Positions 49,028-56,483 of a DNA stretch of 64,000 nucleotides are shown one piece after another; the first letter of the stretch is position 1; each line of letters starts with the position of its first letter. Source of the stretch: Magnetospirillum sp. GTDB lineage: Bacteria; Pseudomonadota; Alphaproteobacteria; CACIAM-22H2. Under the pieces are notes generated by a model. The model made no database searches. It worked only from the letters and a program-made list of their open reading frames with translations, and was not told the origin of the DNA. Location of the stretch: NCBI GenBank assembly GCA_027532905.1, contig JAPZUA010000001.1:913950-977949 (forward strand). Reading direction: 5' to 3'. Position numbers and translations under genes: made by a program.

Positions 49028-50790
49028 AGCCCGTTCTTTTCTGCCTCACGCAAGCCGGTGCCGATCTTGCCCGCAAGCTTGACGGCGAGCTGCATGGCTT
49101 TCGCCCGCGCGTTGCCGACGCCGAAATCGCCTTCGACGACGCAACCGCGCATCTGGCGGCCCTGTTCGCGGCCGGTCGATCCATTGTCGGCTTCTGTGCA
49201 GCCGGCATCCTCGTGCGCGCGGTCGCTCCGCTGCTTGACGACAAACGGAGCGAGCCGCCGGTCGTCGCCGTCAGTGCGGATGGCAAATTCGCGATCCCGC
49301 TTTTGGGCGGTCATCGCGGCGCAAACCGCTTGGCGCAGGATGTCGCGGCTGCCCTCGGCGGCCAAGCGGCCGTCACCACGGCGGGCGATGTTGCCCTCTG
49401 CGTGTCGCTCGACGAACCGCCGCCGGGCTGGCGCATCGCCAATATCGACGCGGTAAAGCCCGTGGCGGCAGCTTTGCTCGCGGGCGAAAGCGTGCGCATC
49501 GAAGGTACTGCTCCCTGGCTCGATACCTTGCCGCAAAGCGAAACCGCGCAAACGACGATCCGCGTCACGGCACACAAGCAAGCCGCCGATTCGAAGGCGC
49601 TGATCTATCACCCGCCGTTGCTGGCAGTCGGGGTCGGCTGCGAGCGCGGCACGTCGCAGGCCGAAATCGAAACGCTGATTGCAACAACGCTCGACGAAGC
49701 AGGCTTGGCCGCCGCTGCCGTCGCATGCCTCGTGTCGATCGATGTCAAATCCGACGAGCTTGGCTTGCTGGCAGTCGCCGAAAAATTCGGCGTGCCCGCG
49801 CGCTTCTTCGATGCAGCCACGCTTTCGGCGCAAGAGCCGCGCGTGACGGCACCTTCCGACTATGTCCGCGCCACCGTGGGCACCGCGTCCGTCGCCGAGG
49901 CATCCGCACTCGCAGCCGTGGGGTCGACCGGGACACTGCTGGTGCCCAAGCGCAAATCGATTCGAGCGACCTGTGCGGTCGCCGTATCGCCCGTTCCGCT
50001 CGATGCGGCAAAGATCGGCCGCGCGCGCGGCCATCTCGACATTGTCGGCATTGGTCCGGGCAGCGACGCGTGGCGCACACCCGAAGCGAGCGAAGCCCTC
50101 GCGGCAGCCGACTGCGTGGTCGGCTACGGGCTCTATCTCGATCTCGTCGCCGATCTGATCGATGGCAAGCAGCGTTTCGAAACGGGCTTGGGCCACGAAA
50201 CGGGCCGCGTCGAACGTGCGCTCGATCTTGCGGCCGAAGGACGGCGTGTGGCGCTTGTCTGTTCGGGCGATGCCGGCATCTATGCGCTTGCGACGCTAGC
50301 GTTCGAGCGGCTCGAAGCCGGTGCGCCCGAGCGCCGGCGCATCGCAGTGCGCGTCTGCCCCGGCATTTCGGCCTTGCAGGCAGCAGCGGCAAGGCTTGGC
50401 GCCCCGCTTGGCCACGATTTCTGCGCGATCTCGCTGTCGGATTTGCTGACGCCGACCGCCACGATCGAGCAGCGTTTGCGTGCGGCCGCTGACGGCGATT
50501 TTGTCGTGGCCCTCTACAACCCCGCCTCCGAACGGCGGCGCAGCCTGCTGCCGCTGGCGCGCGACATCTTCACGGCGGCGCGCGGTGCGGATTGCTTGGT
50601 GGCGTGTGCGCGCAATCTCGGGCGCGACGGCGAGAAGGTGTCGATCTTCCGCCTCGGCGACGATTGGGTCGAAAGCGTTGACATGCTCACGCTCGTCATG
50701 ATCGGCAGCGCGGCCACGCGCGCTTTTGCGATGGGCGGCCAGCAACGGCTTTACACGCCGCGCGGCTATGCGGCCAAGGAAACGCCATGA
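49024..50790 (+). CDS. Fused CbiG (cobalt-precorrin-5A hydrolase) - CobJ (precorrin-3B C17-methyltransferase)
   Basis: A 588-residue fusion. Residues 1 to about 335 are CbiG: IPLLGGHRGANRLAQDVAA (about 91-109) in the N-terminal part and LAVGVGCERGTS in the C-terminal part. CbiG opens the delta-lactone and releases acetaldehyde in the early-cobalt route. Residues from about 337 are CobJ/CbiH (LDIVGIGPGSDAWRTPEASEALAAADCVVGYGLYLDL, VCSGDAGIYALA), which contracts the ring. Fusing them links consecutive ring-contraction chemistry in one chain. Coupled to cobI and cobM by ATGA overlaps. Confidence 0.95.
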   Translation: MKPVLFCLTQAGADLARKLDGELHGFRPRVADAEIAFDDATAHLAALFAAGRSIVGFCAAGILVRAVAPLLDDKRSEPPVVAVSADGKFAIPLLGGHRGANRLAQDVAAALGGQAAVTTAGDVALCVSLDEPPPGWRIANIDAVKPVAAALLAGESVRIEGTAPWLDTLPQSETAQTTIRVTAHKQAADSKALIYHPPLLAVGVGCERGTSQAEIETLIATTLDEAGLAAAAVACLVSIDVKSDELGLLAVAEKFGVPARFFDAATLSAQEPRVTAPSDYVRATVGTASVAEASALAAVGSTGTLLVPKRKSIRATCAVAVSPVPLDAAKIGRARGHLDIVGIGPGSDAWRTPEASEALAAADCVVGYGLYLDLVADLIDGKQRFETGLGHETGRVERALDLAAEGRRVALVCSGDAGIYALATLAFERLEAGAPERRRIAVRVCPGISALQAAAARLGAPLGHDFCAISLSDLLTPTATIEQRLRAAADGDFVVALYNPASERRRSLLPLARDIFTAARGADCLVACARNLGRDGEKVSIFRLGDDWVESVDMLTLVMIGSAATRAFAMGGQQRLYTPRGYAAKETP

Positions 50791-51551
50791 GTGTGGATTT
50801 CATCGGGGCGGGACCGGGTGCGCCGGACCTCATCACCTTGCGCGGCTTGCGCGCCATCCAGCGCGCCGACCTCGTGCTCTATGCAGGCTCGCTCGTGCCC
50901 GCCGAAATCGTTGCCGAGCGGCGGCCGGGTGTGGAAGCGATCGACACCGCCCCATTGGCGCTGGACGCGATTGTCGACGCGATGGCGGCGGCCCACGCCA
51001 AAGGCCAGCACGTGGCCCGCGTGCATTCGGGCGATCCGTCGCTCTACGGTGCGACCGCCGAACAGATGCGAAGGCTCGATGCGCTCGGCATTCCCTACGA
51101 CGTGATCCCGGGCGTGCCCGCCTATGCCGCAATGGCGGCGGCGATGCGCACCGAGCTCACTTTGCCGGGCATTGTGCAAAGCGTGGTGCTCACGCGCACC
51201 GCCACGCGCGCTTCGGCGATGCCCAACGGCGAGACGCTGGCGAATTTCGCCGCGACGGGGGCAACGCTCGCCATCCATCTGTCGATCGCCAACCTTGCCA
51301 AAGTCGTACGCGAGTTGGCGCCGCTCTACGGCAGCGATTGTCCCGTCGCGATCGGCTACCGAGTAAGTTGGCCCGACCAGCAATTCCTTGCGGGCACGCT
51401 TGCCGATATTCGCGACAAGGTCAAAACGGCGGGCTTCACGCGCACCGCCCTCATTCTTGTTGGTCCCGGCCTGGGCGCGGACAATGCGGCCGACAGCCGC
51501 CTCTATGCCGCCGACCATACCCATGTGCTGCGCCCGGCGGCAAAGCGCTGA
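50787..51551 (+). CDS. cobM: Precorrin-4 / cobalt-precorrin-4 C11-methyltransferase
   Basis: A 254-residue tetrapyrrole methylase with VDFIGAGPGAPDLITLRGLRAIQRADLVLYAGSLV, VARVHSGDPSLYGATAEQM, VIPGVPAYAAMAAAMRTELTLPGI and QSVVLTRTATRASAMP, the CobM/CbiF pattern. It ends the cbiX-cobH-cobL-cobI-cbiG/J-cobM operon and converges on the ankyrin protein gene with three bases between. Confidence 0.95.
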   Translation: MSVDFIGAGPGAPDLITLRGLRAIQRADLVLYAGSLVPAEIVAERRPGVEAIDTAPLALDAIVDAMAAAHAKGQHVARVHSGDPSLYGATAEQMRRLDALGIPYDVIPGVPAYAAMAAAMRTELTLPGIVQSVVLTRTATRASAMPNGETLANFAATGATLAIHLSIANLAKVVRELAPLYGSDCPVAIGYRVSWPDQQFLAGTLADIRDKVKTAGFTRTALILVGPGLGADNAADSRLYAADHTHVLRPAAKR

Positions 51552-51554
51552 AAA

Positions 51555-52115
51555 TCAGCGCGGCGCACCGTTTCGACGCAGGTAATCGGCAATCGCTCGC
51601 CGATTCGCGGCCTCGGCGATCGCAAGCGCCGTGCGGCCCGTGGCGTCGGTCGGCGTCAAATCGACCTTGGCCTGGACCAGCGCTTCGACGACCCGCAAAT
51701 GCCCCTCGCGCGCGGCTAGCATAAGGGCGGTCGAACTCGTGCTGCGCTCGATCAGATTGAGATTGGCGCGGCCGGCGATCAAGGCCTGCACGACGCCGAC
51801 ATGGCCGCGTTCGCTTGCCCACATCAGCGGCGTGCGGCCCTCGCGGTCGCGAAGATCGGGCGTGGCGCGCGCGTCGAGCAGCATCTTGGCGATCTCGGCA
51901 TTGCCGCCCACGGCGGCGATTACCAGGGCCGGACGATTGTCGAGATCGAGTTGGTTGGCCGAGATGCCGGCAATCAACTGCTGGCGCACGCCGTCGACGC
52001 TGCCTTCCCGCACCGCCTCGGCAAGCGGGCGGCGGATCAGCACTTCGATGCCGATCTGGGCTTGGGCCGGCACGGCAAGCAGCACGGCGAGAAAGACAAA
52101 AACGAAGCGACGCAT
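51555..52115 (-). CDS. Secreted ankyrin-repeat protein
   Basis: A 186-residue protein with a signal peptide (MRRFVFVFLAVLLAVPAQAQ) and about four ankyrin repeats, for example DLDNRPALVIAAVGGNAEIAKMLLDARATPD, DREGRTPLMWASERGHVGVVQALIAGRANLN and SSTALMLAAREGHLRVVEALVQAKVDL. It is probably periplasmic and binds a protein partner. It lies nine bases after cobK on the same strand, so it is likely the third gene of cbiD-cobK-ank. No cobalamin role is known for it. Confidence 0.85.
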   Translation of the reverse strand: MRRFVFVFLAVLLAVPAQAQIGIEVLIRRPLAEAVREGSVDGVRQQLIAGISANQLDLDNRPALVIAAVGGNAEIAKMLLDARATPDLRDREGRTPLMWASERGHVGVVQALIAGRANLNLIERSTSSTALMLAAREGHLRVVEALVQAKVDLTPTDATGRTALAIAEAANRRAIADYLRRNGAPR

Positions 52116-52124
52116 GACTGGACT

Positions 52125-52862
52125 TTAGGAAGTTCCCGCGTGCGTCGCAAGCCAAGCGACGGCGTCGGCAATGCTTGCCACAGTCGGTCCCGGGGGCGGC
52201 GACGGACGGCGCAGCAGCACGACCGGCAGACCGAGATTGCGCGCGGCATCGAGCTTCGCGCGCGCGGAGTCGCCACCACTTGCTTTGGCAAGAATGACCT
52301 CGATGGCTTCGGACTTGAGGAAGCGGCGTTCGGCCTCGCGTTCGAAGGGGCCGCGCATCACGACGACACGCGCGCCCGGCAAATCGACCGGACCAGGCTC
52401 GGCACGCCGCACCAGGAAGTCGAGGTCGAGGGCGGCAAGCGGGGCAAGCCCGTCTGCGAAGGCCACGAACACGCGCCGCCCCATCGCGGGCAACAGCCGC
52501 ACGGTGGCCCCGACGTCGTCGACAAAGAGCCAGCGGTCGCCGTCGACCGGCGGCCATTCGGGCCGCACAAAGGCCGCACGTGGGACATTGGCTTGCGTGC
52601 AGGCCAAGACTGCGTTGGCGGACATGCGAACGGCAAACGGATGCGTGGCATCGATGCAGACCGCGATGTTCTCGGCACGGAGATAGGTGCCGAGCCCAGC
52701 TGCCCCGCCGAAGCCGCCGCTGCGCATCTGGGCAGCACTCGCACTCGGCGCTGCCGTTCGCCCGGCAAGCGACAGGATGGTCTCGTAGCCATCGCCGACG
52801 AGGCGATCGGCGAGCAACCGCGCTTCGCCGGTACCGCCGAGAATGAGAATGCGCTTTTTCAT
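52125..52862 (-). CDS. cobK: Precorrin-6A / cobalt-precorrin-6A reductase
   Basis: A 245-residue CobK/CbiJ NADPH reductase: [19 protein letters not shown] at the start, IAVCIDATHPFAVRMSANAVLAC, RPEWPP and the late ILAKASGGDSARAKLDAARNLGLPVVLLRRP. The start at 52862 overlaps the cbiD stop (ATGA). Metal-free and cobalt-bound substrates cannot be told apart by sequence. Confidence 0.93.
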   Translation of the reverse strand: MKKRILILGGTGEARLLADRLVGDGYETILSLAGRTAAPSASAAQMRSGGFGGAAGLGTYLRAENIAVCIDATHPFAVRMSANAVLACTQANVPRAAFVRPEWPPVDGDRWLFVDDVGATVRLLPAMGRRVFVAFADGLAPLAALDLDFLVRRAEPGPVDLPGARVVVMRGPFEREAERRFLKSEAIEVILAKASGGDSARAKLDAARNLGLPVVLLRRPSPPPGPTVASIADAVAWLATHAGTS

Positions 52863-53944
52863 GGCCCTGCCTGTCCGATCAGTTCGCCCGCCCGGTCGAC
52901 GACCAGCACGTCGAGGGCGATCGCGGGGCCGGCGATCTCGGCGGCGATACGCTGCGCGTCTTCGGCGATGCGCTGGGCGAGCGGCAGTTTGGCCGACCGT
53001 GCCAGTGCGAGGATCGCACCGGCCGAAGCGTCGGGGGCGGATGCCGCTTCGCACAGTTCGGGGGCAGCACCCAAGGCTGCGAGGCGGTTGGCGAGATGGC
53101 GACCGTCAACGCGGCTGCGCGACGAGTGCAGATCCATCGCCCCCGCCGCGAGTTTGGCAAGCTTGGCAAAACCGCCCGCGACGGTCACGCGTGCGACCGG
53201 ATGGACCCGCAAATACTTCAAAGTGCCGCCCGCGAAATCGCCCATGTCGAGCAGGGCCGAATCGGGCAATGCATAAAAGCTCTTCACAAACGCCTCCGAG
53301 GTCGAGCCGGTGGCCGCCGCGACATGGGCCAAGCCCTCGGCGCGGGCCACGTCGATGCCGCGATGGATCGAGTGGATCCAGGCGGCACACGAATAGGGCG
53401 TGACGATGCCGCTCGTGCCCAGCACCGACAAACCGCCGACGATGCCCAAGCGCGCATTCAGCGTTTTGACGGCGCGCTTTTCGCCGTCCGGGATCGACAC
53501 CGTGACGATCCAGTCGGCTCCGTACTCGGCCAGCGCCGTCGCGATGATGGCTCGGGGTGCCGGATTGATCGCCGGCTCGCCGACGGCAAGGGCGAGGCCC
53601 GGTTTGGTGACCGTGCCGACGCCGATGCCGGCGCGAAAAGCGAGCCCCTGGCCGGGGACATTGCGCACGAGCCGGACCCGGATTTCGGCGCCGTGTGTGA
53701 CGTCGGGATCGTCGCCGGCGTCTTTGACGATGCCGGCCTCGGCGAAATCGGCGCCGACAATGCCGCCGACGACGGCAAATGTCGGCGTTTGGCCCTGCGG
53801 CAGGCGAATCGTGACCGCCGACGGCATCCGCCCCGTCGCGAGCGCTTCGGCGGCGGCCCGGGCGGCGGCGGCGGCACAGGCCCCGGTCGTCCAGCCGCTG
53901 CGCAAAGGCCCCGAAGGCTTGGGCGGAAGTTCGTCTTCGACCAT
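52859..53944 (-). CDS. cbiD: Cobalt-precorrin-5B C1-methyltransferase CbiD
   Basis: A 361-residue CbiD protein. It has the blocks LRSGWTTGACAAAAARAAAEAL, DVTHGAEIRV, GEPAINPAPRAII, GGLSVLGTSGIVTPYSCAAWIHSIHRGIDVARA and GDFAGGTLKYLR. CbiD methylates C1 in the early-cobalt pathway and takes the place of CobF, which I do not see in the window. The start at 53944 (MVEDELPP) gives the usual length; an ATG eight codons upstream is also open. It is divergent from cobA, with 49 bases between starts that must hold both promoters. Confidence 0.94.
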   Translation of the reverse strand: MVEDELPPKPSGPLRSGWTTGACAAAAARAAAEALATGRMPSAVTIRLPQGQTPTFAVVGGIVGADFAEAGIVKDAGDDPDVTHGAEIRVRLVRNVPGQGLAFRAGIGVGTVTKPGLALAVGEPAINPAPRAIIATALAEYGADWIVTVSIPDGEKRAVKTLNARLGIVGGLSVLGTSGIVTPYSCAAWIHSIHRGIDVARAEGLAHVAAATGSTSEAFVKSFYALPDSALLDMGDFAGGTLKYLRVHPVARVTVAGGFAKLAKLAAGAMDLHSSRSRVDGRHLANRLAALGAAPELCEAASAPDASAGAILALARSAKLPLAQRIAEDAQRIAAEIAGPAIALDVLVVDRAGELIGQAGP

Positions 53945-53993
53945 GATTTCAGTAGGGTAGCATCGCAAGCCCGGGCCGGATAGACTGGCAGCG

Positions 53994-54839
53994 ATGGACG
54001 ATCACGGTCTTGAAATGCCGGTCTTCGAACCGGGCAGCGTTTGGCTGGTGGGGGCTGGCCCGGGCGATCCCGGGCTGTTGTCGCTGTACGGCCTGCATGC
54101 GCTGCGGGGGGCCGACTGCGTCGTCTACGACGCACTTGTCGATGCGCGGATCCTGAAGCTCGCGCGCACCGGGGCAAGCCTGTGGTTTGCGGGCAAACGC
54201 GGCGGCCGCCCGAGCCCCAAACAACGCGACATCACGCTTCGCCTGATCGAGCTGGCGCGCAGCGGCAAACGCGTGCTGCGCCTCAAAGGCGGCGACCCAT
54301 TTGTGTTCGGCCGCGGCGGCGAAGAAGCGCTTGGCCTTGCCGGTGCCGGGATCCCGTTCCGCATCGTGCCCGGCATCACGTCGGGTATTGGCGGGCTTGC
54401 CTATGCCGGTATCCCGGTCACGCATCGCGACACCAACCACGCCGTGACCTTCATCACCGGCCACGGCGTGACCGGCGACGTGCCCGACGGTCTCGACTGG
54501 CCGGCCCTTGCCAACGGTGCGCCAACGCTCGTTTTCTACATGGCGCTCAAACATCTGGGCCGCATCGCCGACCTGCTGATCGCCGCCGGCCGTGCCGGCG
54601 ACACGCCCGCGGCACTGGTCGTGCGCGCGAGCACCAAGGACCAGCAAGTGGTCGAAACCACGCTCGCCCGCGCGGCTGCCGATGCGCACGCCAGCGGCAT
54701 CGAACCGCCCGCCTTGTTCGTGGTCGGAGAGGTCGTGCGCTTGCGCGCCGGGCTCGACTGGCAGGGCCAGGCTCTGGGCCGCATCCTCGATCCCGACCCG
54801 CTGGGTCTGGGCAACCGCCAGACGGCGGAAACGGCATGA
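53994..54839 (+). CDS. cobA: Uroporphyrinogen-III C-methyltransferase (SUMT)
   Basis: A 281-residue enzyme making precorrin-2, the entry point to the corrin ring. Blocks: VWLVGAGPGDPGLLSLYGLHALRGADCVVYDALV, FAGKRGGRPSPKQRDI, RLKGGDPFVFGRGGEEA and IPFRIVPGITSGIGGLAYAGIPVTHRD. It lacks the CysG oxidase/ferrochelatase half, so it is dedicated to cobalamin (or sirohaem together with other enzymes). It starts the cobA-lipoprotein-cobB-phaZ unit. Confidence 0.96.
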   Translation: MDDHGLEMPVFEPGSVWLVGAGPGDPGLLSLYGLHALRGADCVVYDALVDARILKLARTGASLWFAGKRGGRPSPKQRDITLRLIELARSGKRVLRLKGGDPFVFGRGGEEALGLAGAGIPFRIVPGITSGIGGLAYAGIPVTHRDTNHAVTFITGHGVTGDVPDGLDWPALANGAPTLVFYMALKHLGRIADLLIAAGRAGDTPAALVVRASTKDQQVVETTLARAAADAHASGIEPPALFVVGEVVRLRAGLDWQGQALGRILDPDPLGLGNRQTAETA

Positions 54840-54853
54840 AAGGAAAACAGCAC

Positions 54854-55162
54854 ATGGTGCGTCCGACTTTTGCGGCAGCCCTCCTCGCGGTCCTCGCCTT
54901 GGGCGCTTGCGAATCGCGCACGTCCTGGGTCAAGGAAAGTGCGCCGGCAGGCCAGCTCGACTACGACCAGCGCGAATGCCGCCGCAATGCGGGCGACTAC
55001 GGCTATATCGAGCGCGGGCCCTCCTACTCCACCGATGCAGGCCGCAATGTTGGCCAGTCGGTGGTGGCCGAAGAGTATCGGCGCTGCATGGAGCTGCGCG
55101 GTTGGCGGCGCGAGCGCGGCTCCGAAACGAGCGGGCCCACCGCCGGCGACCGCCGCTCTTGA
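54854..55162 (+). CDS. Small lipoprotein of unknown function
   Basis: A 102-residue protein with a lipoprotein signal MVRPTFAAALLAVLALGAC (lipobox LGAC, lipid on Cys19). The mature part has two cysteines in RECRRNA and YRRCMELRGW, probably a disulfide; the C-x-x-x-x-GW ending is common in small alphaproteobacterial lipoproteins. The start at 54854 is preferred for its AGGAAAA site; an ATG at 54836 would overlap the cobA stop (ATGA). It sits between cobA and cobB, and its stop overlaps the cobB start. Confidence 0.75.
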   Translation: MVRPTFAAALLAVLALGACESRTSWVKESAPAGQLDYDQRECRRNAGDYGYIERGPSYSTDAGRNVGQSVVAEEYRRCMELRGWRRERGSETSGPTAGDRRS

Positions 55163-56475
55163 GGCAAACACCGGGGCTGATCCTGGCCGCGCCCGCCTCG
55201 GGCAGTGGCAAGACGACCCTGGCGCTGGGGCTGGCACGCGCGCTGGTCCGCAAGGGCCTGCGCATCGCGCCCGCCAAGATCGGCCCCGACTATATCGATC
55301 CGACCTTCCACCAAGCGGCCGCAGGCCGGCCCTGCCCCAATCTCGACCCGTGGGCGATGCGGCCTGCAACACGGGCGGGCCTCGTTGCCGAGCTTGGCCA
55401 GAACGCCGACCTCGTGCTGTGCGAGGGTGTGATGGGGCTCTATGACGGTATTGACGCCGCCGGGACCGCCTCCACCGCCGAACTCGCCGCCGAGACCGGC
55501 TGGCCCATCCTCCTCGTCGTCGATACGCGCGGGCTTGCCGCTTCGGTTGGACCTTTGGTGGCGGGTTTCGAAAACGCTGCCAAAGGTTTTAAAGTCGTCG
55601 GCGCCATTGCCAACCGGGTCGGAAGTGCAAGCCACATCGCCCTGCTGCGCGAGGCCCTGCAACGCCATTGCCCCTCCATCGCATTTTTGGGCGGGGTCAA
55701 GCGCCAAGCCGATCTCGTCGTGCCCGAGCGGCATTTGGGGCTTGTACCGGCGGGCGAACGAAGCGACCTCGAACCCTTCCTCGAGCGCGCTGCCGATGCG
55801 TGTGCCGCCGGCGTCGATCTCGACGCGATCGTGGGTCTTGCCCGGCCAAGCCATCTCGCCGCCGCTGCGCCGCCGATCTTGATCCCGCCCTTGGGCCAAC
55901 ATATCGCGATCGCCAAAGACGCCGCTTTTGTCTTCGCCTATCCGACCCTGCTCGAATCCTGGCGCCGCCAGGGTGCGAGTTTAAGCTTCTTCAGCCCGCT
56001 TGCCGACGAGCCCCCCACGCCCGACGCCGATGCCGTGTTCTTGCCCGGCGGCTACCCTGAATTGCATGCCGCAACGCTCGCCGCAGCTGCCCGTTTCAAA
56101 ACCGCTCTGCGTGGTTTCCGAGGCTTCGTCTACGGCGAATGCGGGGGCTATATGACTCTCGGCCGCAGCCTCGAAGACGCTTCCGGCATCCGCCACGCGA
56201 TGCTCGACCTGCTGCCGATCGATACCTCATTTGCGACTCGTAAATTGCATTTGGGGTATCGGGCGATGCGGCTGCGGAACCGAACACCGTTCGGTGCGGC
56301 CGGAGCGATGTTTCGCGGCCACGAATTCCACTATTCGACCGTTTCGGGCGAAAATCCGGCCGATGCGCTGTTCGAAACATGCGACGCGCGCGGACATGCG
56401 CTAGACTCCGGCGGCTTGCGACGCGACAATTTCGCCGGATCGTTTTTTCATCTGATCGACCGCACTGAGGCTTGA
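55159..56475 (+). CDS. cobB: Cobyrinate / hydrogenobyrinate a,c-diamide synthase
   Basis: A 438-residue amidotransferase that amidates the a and c side chains using glutamine and ATP. N-terminal P-loop: LILAAPASGSGKTTLALGLARAL (8-30). Further blocks are AKIGPDYIDPTFHQAAAGRPCPNLDPW, CEGVMGLYDGID and the C-terminal GATase core GFVYGECGGYMTLGRSLED with the nucleophile Cys. There is no ATG near the family start; a TTG at 55159 overlapping the lipoprotein stop (TTGA) fits exactly. The family serves both early- and late-cobalt routes. Confidence 0.94.
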   Translation: MRQTPGLILAAPASGSGKTTLALGLARALVRKGLRIAPAKIGPDYIDPTFHQAAAGRPCPNLDPWAMRPATRAGLVAELGQNADLVLCEGVMGLYDGIDAAGTASTAELAAETGWPILLVVDTRGLAASVGPLVAGFENAAKGFKVVGAIANRVGSASHIALLREALQRHCPSIAFLGGVKRQADLVVPERHLGLVPAGERSDLEPFLERAADACAAGVDLDAIVGLARPSHLAAAAPPILIPPLGQHIAIAKDAAFVFAYPTLLESWRRQGASLSFFSPLADEPPTPDADAVFLPGGYPELHAATLAAAARFKTALRGFRGFVYGECGGYMTLGRSLEDASGIRHAMLDLLPIDTSFATRKLHLGYRAMRLRNRTPFGAAGAMFRGHEFHYSTVSGENPADALFETCDARGHALDSGGLRRDNFAGSFFHLIDRTEA

Positions 56476-56483
56476 ACCCGCCC

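Noticed and set aside
56472-56483. TTG start for phaZ overlapping the cobB stop
   Set aside because: The ATG four codons later gives the standard MLYHFY beginning and has a GAGG site; the TTG is kept only as an alternative.
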